Assembly (NCBI RefSeq): GCF_017942085.1
Contig: NZ_JAGKSP010000001.1
Coordinates: forward strand, 558,001 to 622,000
Direction of reading: 5' to 3'
DNA: 64,000 nt
Source: Paenibacillus lignilyticus
Lineage (GTDB): Bacteria > Bacillota > Bacilli > Paenibacillales > Paenibacillaceae
Shown: one piece after another, positions 38,932 to 47,708 of the stretch
Layout of the letters: every line of letters starts with the position of its first letter
Numbering within the stretch: the stretch's first letter is position 1
Made by a program: the position numbers and the translations under genes
Notes under the pieces: model-generated
The model's database searches: none
What the model was told of the DNA's origin: nothing
The model's input: the letters and a program-made list of their open reading frames with translations, nothing else

Positions 38932-39684
38932 TTAACTTCTGCGATGACCAAGGCATGCGCGCTCTAACCATTGAACCGCGAGGAACAAGATGATCCCCAT
39001 AACCGACAGCAAAATCACGCCTGAGAACACCGCTTCACCGCGCAGCATATTGGATGCCCGCTTCGTGTACATCCCGAGGCCGTTCTCGCCTCCGAGCCAT
39101 TCCCCAAGCGTAGCGCCACCGACACTGATCGCGGCTGCCATCTTCAGCCCCGTGAAGAATCCCGGAAGTGCAGACGGAATCTTCCATTTCGTAAGAAGAT
39201 CGCGTTTGCGTGCCCCCATCGTTCGCATCAGCTCCCCGATATCGGGATCTGCCGAGCGAAGCCCATCCGCCGTATTCACAGCAAGCGGGAAGAAGGTGAA
39301 CAGCACGACCACGGCAATCTTGCTCCAGATCTCATAGCCGAACCACATCACCATAATCGGCGATAAAGCGATGATCGGAATCGTCTGGGAACCGACAATA
39401 AGCGGGTAAACCGTCTTCTTCGCTAAGCCGGAGCTTTCAATCCAAGCGGCAGCCAGCGTTCCGAACAGCACCGAAATTCCTAATCCGAGCAGGGATTCTC
39501 CCAGGGTGACGCCAAAATGTTTCCCAAGCAGCTGTTTATTCTCCCACATGGAGACAAACACATCGGATAGCCTCGGAATGATGTAATGCGGGATGTTCAT
39601 AACCCTGGTTCCGACTTCCCATAACACAGCCAGCAGCAGCACGAACAGAAGGACAGGTACATTAGCGATTAAACGTCGTTTCAT
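38932..39684 (-). CDS. thiX: ABC transporter permease for thiamine precursor
   Basis: Membrane subunit of ThiXYZ, about 250 residues and six membrane helices. The cytoplasmic loop (about 150-185; TMGARKRDLLTKWKIPSALP) contacts ThiZ. The true start is the ATG at 39684, which overlaps the ATPase stop (ATGA) and follows GGAGGAGG; the frame continues upstream without similarity. Confidence 0.92.
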   Translation of the reverse strand: MKRRLIANVPVLLFVLLLAVLWEVGTRVMNIPHYIIPRLSDVFVSMWENKQLLGKHFGVTLGESLLGLGISVLFGTLAAAWIESSGLAKKTVYPLIVGSQTIPIIALSPIMVMWFGYEIWSKIAVVVLFTFFPLAVNTADGLRSADPDIGELMRTMGARKRDLLTKWKIPSALPGFFTGLKMAAAISVGGATLGEWLGGENGLGMYTKRASNMLRGEAVFSGVILLSVMGIILFLAVQWLERACLGHRRS

Positions 39685-40499
39685 GACCGGCCTCCTCCAT
39701 TCGAGCCGCCGGCTCCAAAACCGATCCAATCCAGCAGCTGTCGCTTCAAGCCGATGAACGTCTCATCCAGCGCCGCCTCATAGCTGCGGGGGCGAGGCAG
39801 ATTTACGTTCAGCTCACGAAGAGTCGTAATGGGCGATTGCGCAGCGACAAGTACCCGATCAGATAGGAGCAGCGCCTCGTCAACATCGTGCGTGATGAAC
39901 AGAATCGTCTTGCGATGCTGCTCCCATACTTGCAGCAGCCACTCTTGCATGCTGATCCGCGTCATCGCATCCAAAGCGCTGAACGGTTCATCCAGCAGAA
40001 ACAGCTCTCCACCGCCCAGAAGGGAACGCAGAAACGATACGCGCTGGCGCATGCCGCCGGATAGCTCATGCGGATATTTGCTTTCCGTTCCTTCAAGCCC
40101 CAGACCCGGCAGCAGCTCCAACACTTGGCGACGGGCTTCCCGCTTGGACGCTCCGCGCAGCTCCAAGCCAATTGCGGCATTATCCAGCACGGATCTCCAT
40201 GAGAGAAGGCAGTCCTTTTGCGGCATATAGCCGATCTTCCCCAGCTTCGTTGCATCTCTCGCGGAGTTGCCCGCTTCACCTATCGCAATCGTGCCCGCTG
40301 TAGGAACAAGCAGACCGGACAACAGCCGGAATAGGGTTGTTTTGCCGATCCCGCTTGCTGCCAGAATGCTGACAAACTCGCCATGTTTAATATCGAAGCT
40401 CAAAGCTTCGAACAAGGGTGATTCTTGCGGAAAAGAGAAGCTAAGCCCGCGTACCGATAACGCGGCTTGCTGTTTTCCTGCTTCTACTGTTGTGCTCAA
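39681..40499 (-). CDS. thiZ: ABC transporter ATPase for thiamine precursor
   Basis: ATP-binding subunit. Walker A AASGIGKTTLF, Q-loop MPQKD, signature LSGGMRQR, Walker B LFLLDEPFSALD and H-loop FITHDVDEA are all present. The TTG at 40499 overlaps the tenA stop (TTGA) and has GAGGAG eight bases upstream; the GTG at 40508 is too close to that site. About 272 residues. Confidence 0.92.
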   Translation of the reverse strand: MSTTVEAGKQQAALSVRGLSFSFPQESPLFEALSFDIKHGEFVSILAASGIGKTTLFRLLSGLLVPTAGTIAIGEAGNSARDATKLGKIGYMPQKDCLLSWRSVLDNAAIGLELRGASKREARRQVLELLPGLGLEGTESKYPHELSGGMRQRVSFLRSLLGGGELFLLDEPFSALDAMTRISMQEWLLQVWEQHRKTILFITHDVDEALLLSDRVLVAAQSPITTLRELNVNLPRPRSYEAALDETFIGLKRQLLDWIGFGAGGSNGGGRS

Positions 40500-41167
40500 A
40501 CCGGCCACTCCTCTTGCCGATAGGCCATATCCCAGAACAGATATTCAAGCTTGGAAGCCATGAGGAAACGCTCCTCCAGCTGCGCAAGCTCTCGTTCAGG
40601 AAGGCCTTCTGCCAAACGATCCATTAAACCAATGCACCAATTCGTCAGTGCCTCGAACTCCTCGGAGCCGTACATCAAGATCCACTCCCGATACAGCGGA
40701 TGCTCCAACGCCCCCGGAATCTTCATGAACGTTGCCCCGATCTCCTGGTAACTCCACATGCAGGGGAGCAGCGCCGCTACGACTTCTGCGAGCGATCCCT
40801 GTTGAGCGACATCCAGCAAATATTTGGTGTACGCAACCGTAGTAGGCGCAGGATGCGTCTGCTCCAGCTCTTCTCTCGTCACGCCGAATCGCTCCGCGTA
40901 ACCTCGGTGGAGCGCCATCTCGACATGCAGCGTGGAATGAAGCAATTCTGCGAACTTTACCATCGTTTCCATATCTCCGGCCTTCATGCTGCCGAACGCG
41001 AACAGCTTGGCGTAATCGATCAGATAGACATAATCTTGCTTCAAATAATAGATGAACCGCCGCGGATCAAGCGTCCCCTCCCGCAATTCCGTCAGAAAAG
41101 GATGCTGATGGCTCTTGGCCCAAATTTCATGCGCTGAATGGTACAGCCTATCACTAAATCGACTCAC
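40496..41167 (-). CDS. tenA: Aminopyrimidine aminohydrolase TenA (thiaminase II)
   Basis: Converts 4-amino-5-aminomethyl-2-methylpyrimidine to HMP, in salvage of degraded thiamine. 223 residues, all-helical; start FSDRLYHSAHEIWAKSHQHPF and LKQDYVYL are family-typical, and the catalytic Cys lies in LPCMWSYQEI. Acts after the YlmB-like deformylase encoded just upstream (27-base gap). Confidence 0.95.
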   Translation of the reverse strand: MSRFSDRLYHSAHEIWAKSHQHPFLTELREGTLDPRRFIYYLKQDYVYLIDYAKLFAFGSMKAGDMETMVKFAELLHSTLHVEMALHRGYAERFGVTREELEQTHPAPTTVAYTKYLLDVAQQGSLAEVVAALLPCMWSYQEIGATFMKIPGALEHPLYREWILMYGSEEFEALTNWCIGLMDRLAEGLPERELAQLEERFLMASKLEYLFWDMAYRQEEWPV

Positions 41168-41194
41168 TGGTATTCCTCCATCCTCTTGCAGGTT

Positions 41195-42487
41195 CTATCC
41201 TTCATGGCTCGGCTTTCTCCGATTACACCAATCCGCAATGAAGCCGATCATGACTTTGACATAATCCACCAGTTCCTTCATATCTGTGCTTTCATTAACG
41301 GCATGCGCATGCTCAAGCTCGCCGGGACCGTAGATGACCGTCGGTATGCCTGCCCGCCCCAGCCAGCCTGCATCCGTTACGGATGGACTCATGCCCAACT
41401 GCGGTTCGGCACCTAGCATTTGCTGGTGGTTGGCGGACAATGCCTTCAGCCCCTCGCTCTCCCTGTCCAGCTTCAGAGAAGGAAAGACTTCGCCGCGCTC
41501 CTCGATCATCGACCTCCCTCCCCATCGGAAAACAGGCGGATTGTTCCGCAGCCAAGGATCGGCTTGCGCAATGGCGAGCAAATGCTCCTCGATCTCGGCA
41601 GCAACCGTTTCATAATCCTCATCGGGATAGAAATGCACCGTGATCCACAACGCGCATTTATCTGCAATAAAGGCCGCGTGGCGACCCCCTTCAATAACTG
41701 CGGGATTGATCGTATTCGAACCGGCCGGAAAACCGGGGTAAGATTTGGTCACTGCCCAGTAGCGCTCCAGCTCCTGAAGCCCTGTAATCAGTTTGGCCAT
41801 CTTCTCGATCGCGCTGGCCCCTTGAATGCCGCCGCCGGCATGGATCATTCGCGCTCGCATGCCATCGTGATAGGTAACCGGACTTTGAATCGTCACCCAG
41901 CCGGTGATGACCCCGCCTTGTCCTTGTATTGCCATTCCGCTTGTATCCGCCACAACGGCGAAATCCGCCTTATAACCGCGTTCCATGCAAGCGCGCGTCC
42001 CCGCTTCACCGGCCTCTTCTCCGATAACCGAATGGAACAGCAGATCGCCTCTTAGCTCTACGCCCGCCTCGGTTAGCAGTTTCACGGCGAATAGCAGCGC
42101 GGCCAGCCCGCCTTTCATATCCGCTGTTCCCCTGCCGTAGGCTCTACCCTCTTTCAGGGTTAGCCGAAAAGGAGTCTCTTCCCACTCGCTGCTATCTCCA
42201 ACCTCGGCTACGTCCATATGACCGTTCAGCAGCAGACTTTGATGCGTCTCCCGCTGCGTGCCGTATTTGATCGCAGTCACGTTAGGATCGCCGGGATAAA
42301 CCTCCCACAACTCCGTCTCGAAACCATTCGTTCGGAGATATTCCGCCAAGAACTGCTGTGCCTTTAACGTGTTTCGCGCAGGCGGGCTGACGGTCGGGAA
42401 AGCGATCAATTCCGCCAGCAGCGCAAACAGTTCATCCTGTCGTTCCTCTACCTGTTGCTGCACACGTGAAATAAAGGAATCTTCCAA
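41195..42487 (-). CDS. ylmB: M20 family amidohydrolase, probable formylaminopyrimidine deformylase (YlmB-like)
   Basis: 430-residue zinc amidohydrolase of the ArgE/DapE type. Metal motifs LLNGHMDV, GTADMKGG and GEEAGEAGT are intact, with a dimerisation domain in the middle. ArgE, DapE and YlmB share this fold; being the first gene after the TPP riboswitch and before tenA-thiZXY points to YlmB, which removes the formyl group from N-formyl-aminomethyl-pyrimidine taken up by ThiXYZ. The assignment rests on context. Confidence 0.85.
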   Translation of the reverse strand: MEDSFISRVQQQVEERQDELFALLAELIAFPTVSPPARNTLKAQQFLAEYLRTNGFETELWEVYPGDPNVTAIKYGTQRETHQSLLLNGHMDVAEVGDSSEWEETPFRLTLKEGRAYGRGTADMKGGLAALLFAVKLLTEAGVELRGDLLFHSVIGEEAGEAGTRACMERGYKADFAVVADTSGMAIQGQGGVITGWVTIQSPVTYHDGMRARMIHAGGGIQGASAIEKMAKLITGLQELERYWAVTKSYPGFPAGSNTINPAVIEGGRHAAFIADKCALWITVHFYPDEDYETVAAEIEEHLLAIAQADPWLRNNPPVFRWGGRSMIEERGEVFPSLKLDRESEGLKALSANHQQMLGAEPQLGMSPSVTDAGWLGRAGIPTVIYGPGELEHAHAVNESTDMKELVDYVKVMIGFIADWCNRRKPSHEG

Positions 42488-42530
42488 TACCTATCTTCTC
42501 CTTTCCGTAGGAAAGCAGGCACGAACAACA

Positions 42531-42563
42531 GAAAAAAACCATCCGAGAATATACGAATGGTTT
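42531..42563 (-). terminator. Riboswitch-controlled terminator
   Basis: Ten-base stem AAACCATTCG/CGGATGGTTT with an eight-base loop and a run of seven Ts, nine bases after the TPP aptamer and before the first gene. This is the expression platform: when TPP is bound the terminator should form. Confidence 0.88.
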
Positions 42564-42571
42564 GAATTCGA

Positions 42572-42661
42572 TACGTTCTCTACGCCAGCATTACCTGGTT
42601 CAGATTAACGGTCAGGGAAATAACGTTCCCTATCTCAGCCAGACTCCATCCAGCACCCGTA
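42572..42661 (-). promoter_or_regulatory. TPP riboswitch (THI box)
   Basis: Minus strand carries the THI-box landmarks in order: CGGGTGCT, GGCTGAGAT, CTGACCGTTAATCTGAACC, and GGTAATGCTGGCGTAGAGAA. P1 can be closed by TACG/CGTA at the ends. It controls the ten-gene operon that follows, through the adjacent terminator. Confidence 0.95.
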
Positions 42662-42683
42662 CTTTCAATATGAAATTATCCTC

Positions 42684-42712
42684 ACTATAGCTTATTAAGC
42701 TGCAATTGACAA
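42684..42712 (-). promoter_or_regulatory. Promoter of the thiamine operon
   Basis: Minus strand: -35 TTGTCA (42707-42712), 17-base spacer, -10 TATAGT (42684-42689). The start point would fall about 15 bases before the riboswitch. The -35 begins only seven bases after the chemoreceptor stop codon. Confidence 0.8.
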
Positions 42713-42718
42713 CAAAAG

Positions 42719-44794
42719 TTAAACTTTAGACGATTCGTTCACGTGAAATCTCTTTACGAGATCATTCAACGTCACACACAATGCATTGAGCGCATCCGCC
42801 TCTTCCACGACTTTCCCGAAGCCCTTCACCTGCTCTGCCATCGTTTCCGATACCTGCTCGGAGGATGCCGCGCTCTCTTCGGAGATGGACGACATCTCAT
42901 GAACCTCGCCGGCTAATTGATTGGAATCTCCGGATACTTCGGTGATGAACGCGCCGTTCGTTTGAAGGATATCGGTAATTTGGTTGATCGTGCCCGACAG
43001 CATTCCGAATGCCTGGCTTAGCTGGTGAACGGCCTCGGATTGCTCCAGCGATCTCTCCTTCACTTGCTTCATGGCACCGACCGTATGGTTGGCATCCGAC
43101 TGCACATTCAGGATGATTTCGCTAATGTCTTCCGTCGATTTCCGCGACTGCTCCGCCAGCTTCCTAATCTCGCTCGCCACGACAGCGAAACCTTTCCCGG
43201 CTTCTCCCGCTCTCGATGATTCAATGGATGCATTCAGCGCCAGCAAATTGGTCTGAGTCGCGATATGGGTGAGCTGCTCGATGATCGTGCTGATGTTTTG
43301 CGTTTTGTCATTTAGATTGAAAATTTCCCGCTCGATATTGTTAATCGCCGATCCGTTATCTTGATTGATCGCATTCAGATCATGCATGAGCGACATTCCG
43401 TTCTCGTTGCTGACCTGCATGCCGTCCACGACTTGAAGAATGACATGCGTATTGTCATATAGCTGCTTAAATTTATTCGATAGATTCGCGGATATTTCGG
43501 AGCTCTTCTCAATCGAATACGATTGCATCTTATTGCCTTGGGCAATCTCGTGCAAGGAAGCCGAAACTTCCTCTGAAGATGCCGTTACCTCCTCCGCTAC
43601 GGAAGCAAGAGAACGAGACGAAGAATGAATATGACCGGATACCGTGCGAATGTTTCTCGTGAGGTTCTCCAGCTCTTCCACCATACGATTGAAATTCGAT
43701 CCAATCTCACCGATTTCGTCCTTGCCGAGGATGGATGTGCGAATCGTGAAGTCGCCTTCCTTGACCCGTCTCATATCGAGAATAAGCGTCTTCAGCGGCT
43801 TCGAAATTCTTCTGCCCATCAAGTATGCAACTAGTGCGGCTAGGAGCACGACGCCGATTAATACGATCATAATACGCTTCCTGAGCGTGAACACATCACG
43901 ATAAATATCGCTTTTCGAAGAATCAATCAGCAGCGTTTGCCCGTTGGACAGCTTTGCATAAGAGATCATCTTGTCTTCGTTGTTTTCTTGCACCGTCGTG
44001 ACTCCAAGTTCTTGCTTCTTGATCTGTTCCGCTAAATTCGCATGAATCTTCGCCAAATTATCGGTTTGCTTCAATTGCGGATGAATGAGGAAATCAAGAT
44101 TCGCATTAAGCAACGCGCCATAGCTATTCGCATAAGGCTTGATGCTGCTGACGATATCTGTAAATAAGTTAAAGTTAATATCCATGCCTACGATACCGAT
44201 GGACTCGCCTTCTTTGAAGATCGGTACGACATAGCTGATCATTTTGACGTTGATGTTCTCGTTCATATAAGGATCAAGCCACACCGGTTTGCCAGCGTTC
44301 ACCGGGATATAATACCATCCCACATGAGCGAGATCAGTCGGATCATACTGACTGAAATCCGTAGGCGTCAATTGTTCGATCTTGCCATCGCCGTCCGAAT
44401 CCGCATGGAACAGTCCCGATGTAGGAGCGGTGAAATCCGGATTGAACCGGATATAGAACGCCATGGCGCCTTCGGTATTTTGCGAGAATTGTTCGGCCAA
44501 GGGTCTAATTTTCTCTTGAAGATCCTTCACGTAACCAGCGTCTGTCTTAAATTTCTGTACATCATCCAGCATCGAGATGGCCGAGACAGCAAGTCCGTTC
44601 ACCGACTGCTCGATCGCCTCAATCGTAAGATTCAAGCTCTTCGCATTGGAATCGACGTTCAGCTTGGCCGCCTCGTCGGAGGAATGCTTCAGCATTTGAT
44701 TGGCTGTATTGATTCCTATTAATCCAACAACTAGTACTGCGACAACCGAGCACATAATAATGGCAATCATAATCTTTGTTTTGACGGTTTTCAT
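42719..44794 (-). CDS. Methyl-accepting chemotaxis protein with Cache sensor
   Basis: Transmembrane chemoreceptor, 691 residues. Helix about 8-29, extracellular dCache sensory region (about 35-300) with the ligand-site style [20 protein letters not shown], second helix about 308-328, HAMP (about 330-385), and the coiled-coil signalling domain with the hairpin tip [26 protein letters not shown] region (split here: [14 protein letters not shown]). Signals through CheA/CheW. No terminator of its own is visible before the thi promoter, so its transcript may end in the riboswitch terminator. Ligand unknown. Confidence 0.92.
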   Translation of the reverse strand: MKTVKTKIMIAIIMCSVVAVLVVGLIGINTANQMLKHSSDEAAKLNVDSNAKSLNLTIEAIEQSVNGLAVSAISMLDDVQKFKTDAGYVKDLQEKIRPLAEQFSQNTEGAMAFYIRFNPDFTAPTSGLFHADSDGDGKIEQLTPTDFSQYDPTDLAHVGWYYIPVNAGKPVWLDPYMNENINVKMISYVVPIFKEGESIGIVGMDINFNLFTDIVSSIKPYANSYGALLNANLDFLIHPQLKQTDNLAKIHANLAEQIKKQELGVTTVQENNEDKMISYAKLSNGQTLLIDSSKSDIYRDVFTLRKRIMIVLIGVVLLAALVAYLMGRRISKPLKTLILDMRRVKEGDFTIRTSILGKDEIGEIGSNFNRMVEELENLTRNIRTVSGHIHSSSRSLASVAEEVTASSEEVSASLHEIAQGNKMQSYSIEKSSEISANLSNKFKQLYDNTHVILQVVDGMQVSNENGMSLMHDLNAINQDNGSAINNIEREIFNLNDKTQNISTIIEQLTHIATQTNLLALNASIESSRAGEAGKGFAVVASEIRKLAEQSRKSTEDISEIILNVQSDANHTVGAMKQVKERSLEQSEAVHQLSQAFGMLSGTINQITDILQTNGAFITEVSGDSNQLAGEVHEMSSISEESAASSEQVSETMAEQVKGFGKVVEEADALNALCVTLNDLVKRFHVNESSKV

Positions 44795-44844
44795 CTAGGA
44801 TGCCCCTTCTTGTTCATCGATGTATAATCTCGCAAACATAATAA

Positions 44845-44870
44845 AAAACCTCTTAATAAATAAGAGGTTT
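44845..44870 (-). terminator. Terminator downstream of the MFS exporter gene
   Basis: Stem AAACCTCTTA/TAAGAGGTTT followed by TTTATT on the minus strand, 129 bases after the MFS stop and 51 bases before the chemoreceptor start. Confidence 0.75.
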
Positions 44871-44998
44871 AGTAAACACGAATGTTTGTCTGTCTATTAT
44901 ACTAAAATATGGATGTCAAACAAGACTAAATCCCTGAAATTCGAGTAAAAATTGCAAAATAATGTATACACCAGCAGCAAACTACTCAGCTTAGCCAG

Positions 44999-46252
44999 CT
45001 ACTCGCAAAGCTGTTCACTTCCGTTTACCCCCATGCTGCTAACGTGAGCTGCTGTACGCGGGCTCCTTCTTACCAGAAAGTAATAAGCCAGCAACGCGGT
45101 GAGGCTCGTCAATAATATAATGACGCCTAGCGGAACGGCGGTGTCTTCTCCTGCAATACCGACAAGCGGGGAGACAACTGCTCCAAGTAAGAAGGGAACA
45201 ACGCCAAGCAGCGCAGCCGCACTGCCCGCCATATGCCCCTGGCTCTCCATCGCAAGCGGGAATGCTGCCGTTGATGTGATGCCAATAGCCGCTACGAAGA
45301 TAAACAGCGGAATTACCAGCGCGACGAGCGGTCCATGGACGATGCCGACAATTAAGACGGTGACGCTTGCCAGTAAGGCAAGCCCAAGGCCGAATAACAG
45401 AAAGGCCTGTTCGGATACGCGATGCGACATCCGTCCAACCAGCTGGGATCCCATGATTAAGCTAATGCCGTTCGATGCAAATAATAGAGCGAATACGGTC
45501 GGCGAGACCCCATAGATATTTTGATAAATAAATGGCGTACCCGAAACATAGGCGAAAACCCCTGCAATCATGATGCCCTGTGCAAGCATATAGCCGAGAA
45601 ACTGGCGATCTTGCAGGAGCGATCCATAGTTCCGCAACTGCTCCATGAAATTGCTGGGCCTGCGAAGATCAGATGGCAGCGTCTCCTGCAGCCCCCATTT
45701 AGTCATGATTAATAGATAGATTCCCAGTAGTGCCAGTGCAATAAATACCCCGATCCACGTCGTGAAAGAAAGAACACCGCTGCCGGAAACCGGTGCCACG
45801 AGCGGACCTAAATTACCGACCAGCAAGAGCATCGAGAAAAACTTCGTAAGTTCATGACCGCTGTACAGGTCGCGTGCAATCGCACGGGATATAACAATGC
45901 CAGCCGCTGCGGCGAACCCTTGCACGAACCGGAATGCGATCAACAATCCGATAGTAGGCGAGATTGCGCAAGCTAACGAAGCGGCAACATAAGCAGCCAT
46001 AGCGATCAGCAGGGGATTACGTCTGCCATATACATCGCTGAGCGAACCCATGACCAGTTGGCCGATGCCGAGTCCGAGTAAACAAGCGGTTAAGCTGAGT
46101 TGTACCAGTGAAGCTGTCGTATCGAATTGCTTCACAATTTCCGGGAAAGCAGGTAAATACATATCGATCGTAAAAGGCCCGAGTGTCGAGAATATACCGA
46201 GCAGCATCGCTAATCTAAACACGTTCCGACTGTTCTTGTTCGTCATAATCAA
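44999..46252 (-). CDS. MFS multidrug exporter, Bcr/CflA family
   Basis: Proton-driven efflux pump with 12 predicted membrane helices, 417 residues. The opening FRLAMLLGIFSTLGPFTIDMYLPAFP and motif A (GSLSDVYGRRNPLL) are those of the Bcr/CflA group, which exports bicyclomycin, chloramphenicol or similar drugs. The start is either TTG at 46252 or ATG at 46246; the AGGAG upstream allows both. Substrate unknown. Confidence 0.9.
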   Translation of the reverse strand: MIMTNKNSRNVFRLAMLLGIFSTLGPFTIDMYLPAFPEIVKQFDTTASLVQLSLTACLLGLGIGQLVMGSLSDVYGRRNPLLIAMAAYVAASLACAISPTIGLLIAFRFVQGFAAAAGIVISRAIARDLYSGHELTKFFSMLLLVGNLGPLVAPVSGSGVLSFTTWIGVFIALALLGIYLLIMTKWGLQETLPSDLRRPSNFMEQLRNYGSLLQDRQFLGYMLAQGIMIAGVFAYVSGTPFIYQNIYGVSPTVFALLFASNGISLIMGSQLVGRMSHRVSEQAFLLFGLGLALLASVTVLIVGIVHGPLVALVIPLFIFVAAIGITSTAAFPLAMESQGHMAGSAAALLGVVPFLLGAVVSPLVGIAGEDTAVPLGVIILLTSLTALLAYYFLVRRSPRTAAHVSSMGVNGSEQLCE

Positions 46253-46374
46253 GCAAATCTCCTATTCTTCTATCCAAATCCAAGACTCTTATTGGCTCGA
46301 TTCCGAGCTGAGAGTCTGTTTCTCATCCTATCACAACTGTACGGATGCCGACAACAAACGCAGGCACACAAAAT

Positions 46375-46402
46375 AAGCCAACCCGTGATCACGGGTTGGC
46401 TT
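46375..46402. repeat. 28-bp perfect palindrome in the non-coding stretch 46253-46674
   Basis: Arms AAGCCAACCCGTGA/TCACGGGTTGGCTT meet without a loop. It lies in the 422-base divergent gap between the exporter (-) and the kinase (+), with no gene ending nearby, so it has no obvious transcript to terminate; it could be an operator or the leftover of a lost gene. Confidence 0.6.
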
Positions 46403-46442
46403 ACTCCAGGACTGGCACCTTGCATTTTGCATGCGGTGACAC

Positions 46443-46540
46443 TCTAACGAACCGCAGAGGCGTTATTCGGCTGAATTTCGGTGCTTCGAGATTCTAACGA
46501 ATCGTAGAATGGACAAATAAGCGCCGTACGGTTCGTTAGC
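46443..46540. repeat. Intergenic inverted-repeat element
   Basis: A 98-base unit ending in inverted 11-base copies CTAACGAACCG (46444-46454) and CGGTTCGTTAG (46529-46539), with an internal direct variant ATTCTAACGAATCGTAGAAT (46491-46510). The same TCTAACGAA...GAGGCGTTATT style is familiar to me from intergenic repeats of Paenibacillus genomes. It can fold into a long hairpin. Rest of the 46253-46674 gap shows no gene. Confidence 0.6.
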
Positions 46541-46674
46541 TCATCCAACCTTGCTTCCAGAAAAAAATACGCCTACAATGATTGTATTCTATTCGAGAGC
46601 GAGCGTGATTGCAATGAAAACCATACAACTATTGGAAGCCGCAGCCATAACGCACAACACTTTCAGGAGGTTCT

Positions 46675-47619
46675 ATGACAAATATAGATCGATTAAAACC
46701 CGCTTCAAAACCTGTCAAAATGCACAATAACGAGGTTGAGATTGACGCCTCGCTGGTGAGACGGTTACTCGAGGAGCAATTCCCGGAGTGGGCGGAGCTT
46801 CCGCTTACTCGGATACAGTCCAGCGGAACGGACAACGCGATTTATCTGCTTGGCGAGGATTTAGCCGTTCGAATGCCTCGCATTGATTGGGCAACTGGTC
46901 AAGCTGAATTGGAGCAGTATTGGCTGCCAAAACTTGCTCCACATCTGCCGCTTCCCATTCCTGCCCCGCTCGCTATTGGGGTCCCTGCCGAAGGTTATCC
47001 CTGGCAGTGGGCTGTCTATCGATGGTTTAAGGGAGCGGATGCCATTGTCGGGAGAATTGACGATTTGGGTCAAGCTGCAGCTGATATCGCGCAGTTCGTC
47101 GGCGCCATGCAGCGTATCGACCTTGGCAGCGAGGTCATACCTCCGTCATCCTCGCGAGGTATGTCGCTGGCACCGAGAGATAGCGGTGTTCGCAAGGCAA
47201 TCGCTGAGCTGGAAGGCATAATTGATCAACAAGCGGCGCTCACAGCTTGGGAAGAAGCTCTTGGAGTACCCGATTGGGAAGGAGCTGGTGTCTGGATTCA
47301 CGGTGACATTCACGCAGGGAACGTACTCATAGAGAATGGCTGCATTAGCGCCGTGATCGACTTTGGCTGTATGGGCCTCGGCGATCCCGCATGCGACATG
47401 CTGTTTGCTTGGAGTATCCTCACCGATGCAACGCGGCCTAGATTCCGTGCTGTGCTGCAGCCGGATGACGCAACCTGGGCTCGAGGCCGCGGCTATGCAT
47501 TGTCGATGGGCTTGTTCGCATTGCCGTATTACAAGGACACCAACCCTGTATTTGCCACCGTCGCAAAACGAATTATTGATGAAGTGCTTACTGATTTCAA
47601 GAATAGATACGAATCTTAA
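46675..47619 (+). CDS. Aminoglycoside phosphotransferase (APH) family protein
   Basis: Small-molecule kinase fold, 314 residues. Catalytic loop WIHGDIHAGNVLIEN and the metal motif VIDFGCMGLGDPACD are clear; the N-lobe RIQSSGTDNAIYLLGEDLAVRMPR supplies the ATP site. Close in style to the family that phosphorylates aminoglycosides or macrolides, but many members act on ordinary metabolites. ATG with AGGAGG upstream. Substrate and any resistance role are unproven. Confidence 0.88.
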   Translation: MTNIDRLKPASKPVKMHNNEVEIDASLVRRLLEEQFPEWAELPLTRIQSSGTDNAIYLLGEDLAVRMPRIDWATGQAELEQYWLPKLAPHLPLPIPAPLAIGVPAEGYPWQWAVYRWFKGADAIVGRIDDLGQAAADIAQFVGAMQRIDLGSEVIPPSSSRGMSLAPRDSGVRKAIAELEGIIDQQAALTAWEEALGVPDWEGAGVWIHGDIHAGNVLIENGCISAVIDFGCMGLGDPACDMLFAWSILTDATRPRFRAVLQPDDATWARGRGYALSMGLFALPYYKDTNPVFATVAKRIIDEVLTDFKNRYES

Positions 47620-47656
47620 CTCGTACCGCGGAACGCCACACAGCACACACCAAAAA

Positions 47657-47691
47657 CCGCATTGCAACCCTCTTCTCAGGGTGCAATGCGG
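47657..47691. terminator. Bidirectional terminator
   Basis: Stem ACCGCATTGCA/TGCAATGCGGT plus inner CCCT/AGGG, with A-run on the left and T-run on the right, between the convergent APH and PhyH genes. Confidence 0.88.
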
Positions 47692-47708
47692 TTTTTGCTC
47701 ATTCACGT

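Noticed and set aside
42719..42800. Chemoreceptor as first member of the thiamine operon
   Set aside because: A good promoter and the riboswitch lie between it and the thi genes, so it is at most a read-through neighbour.
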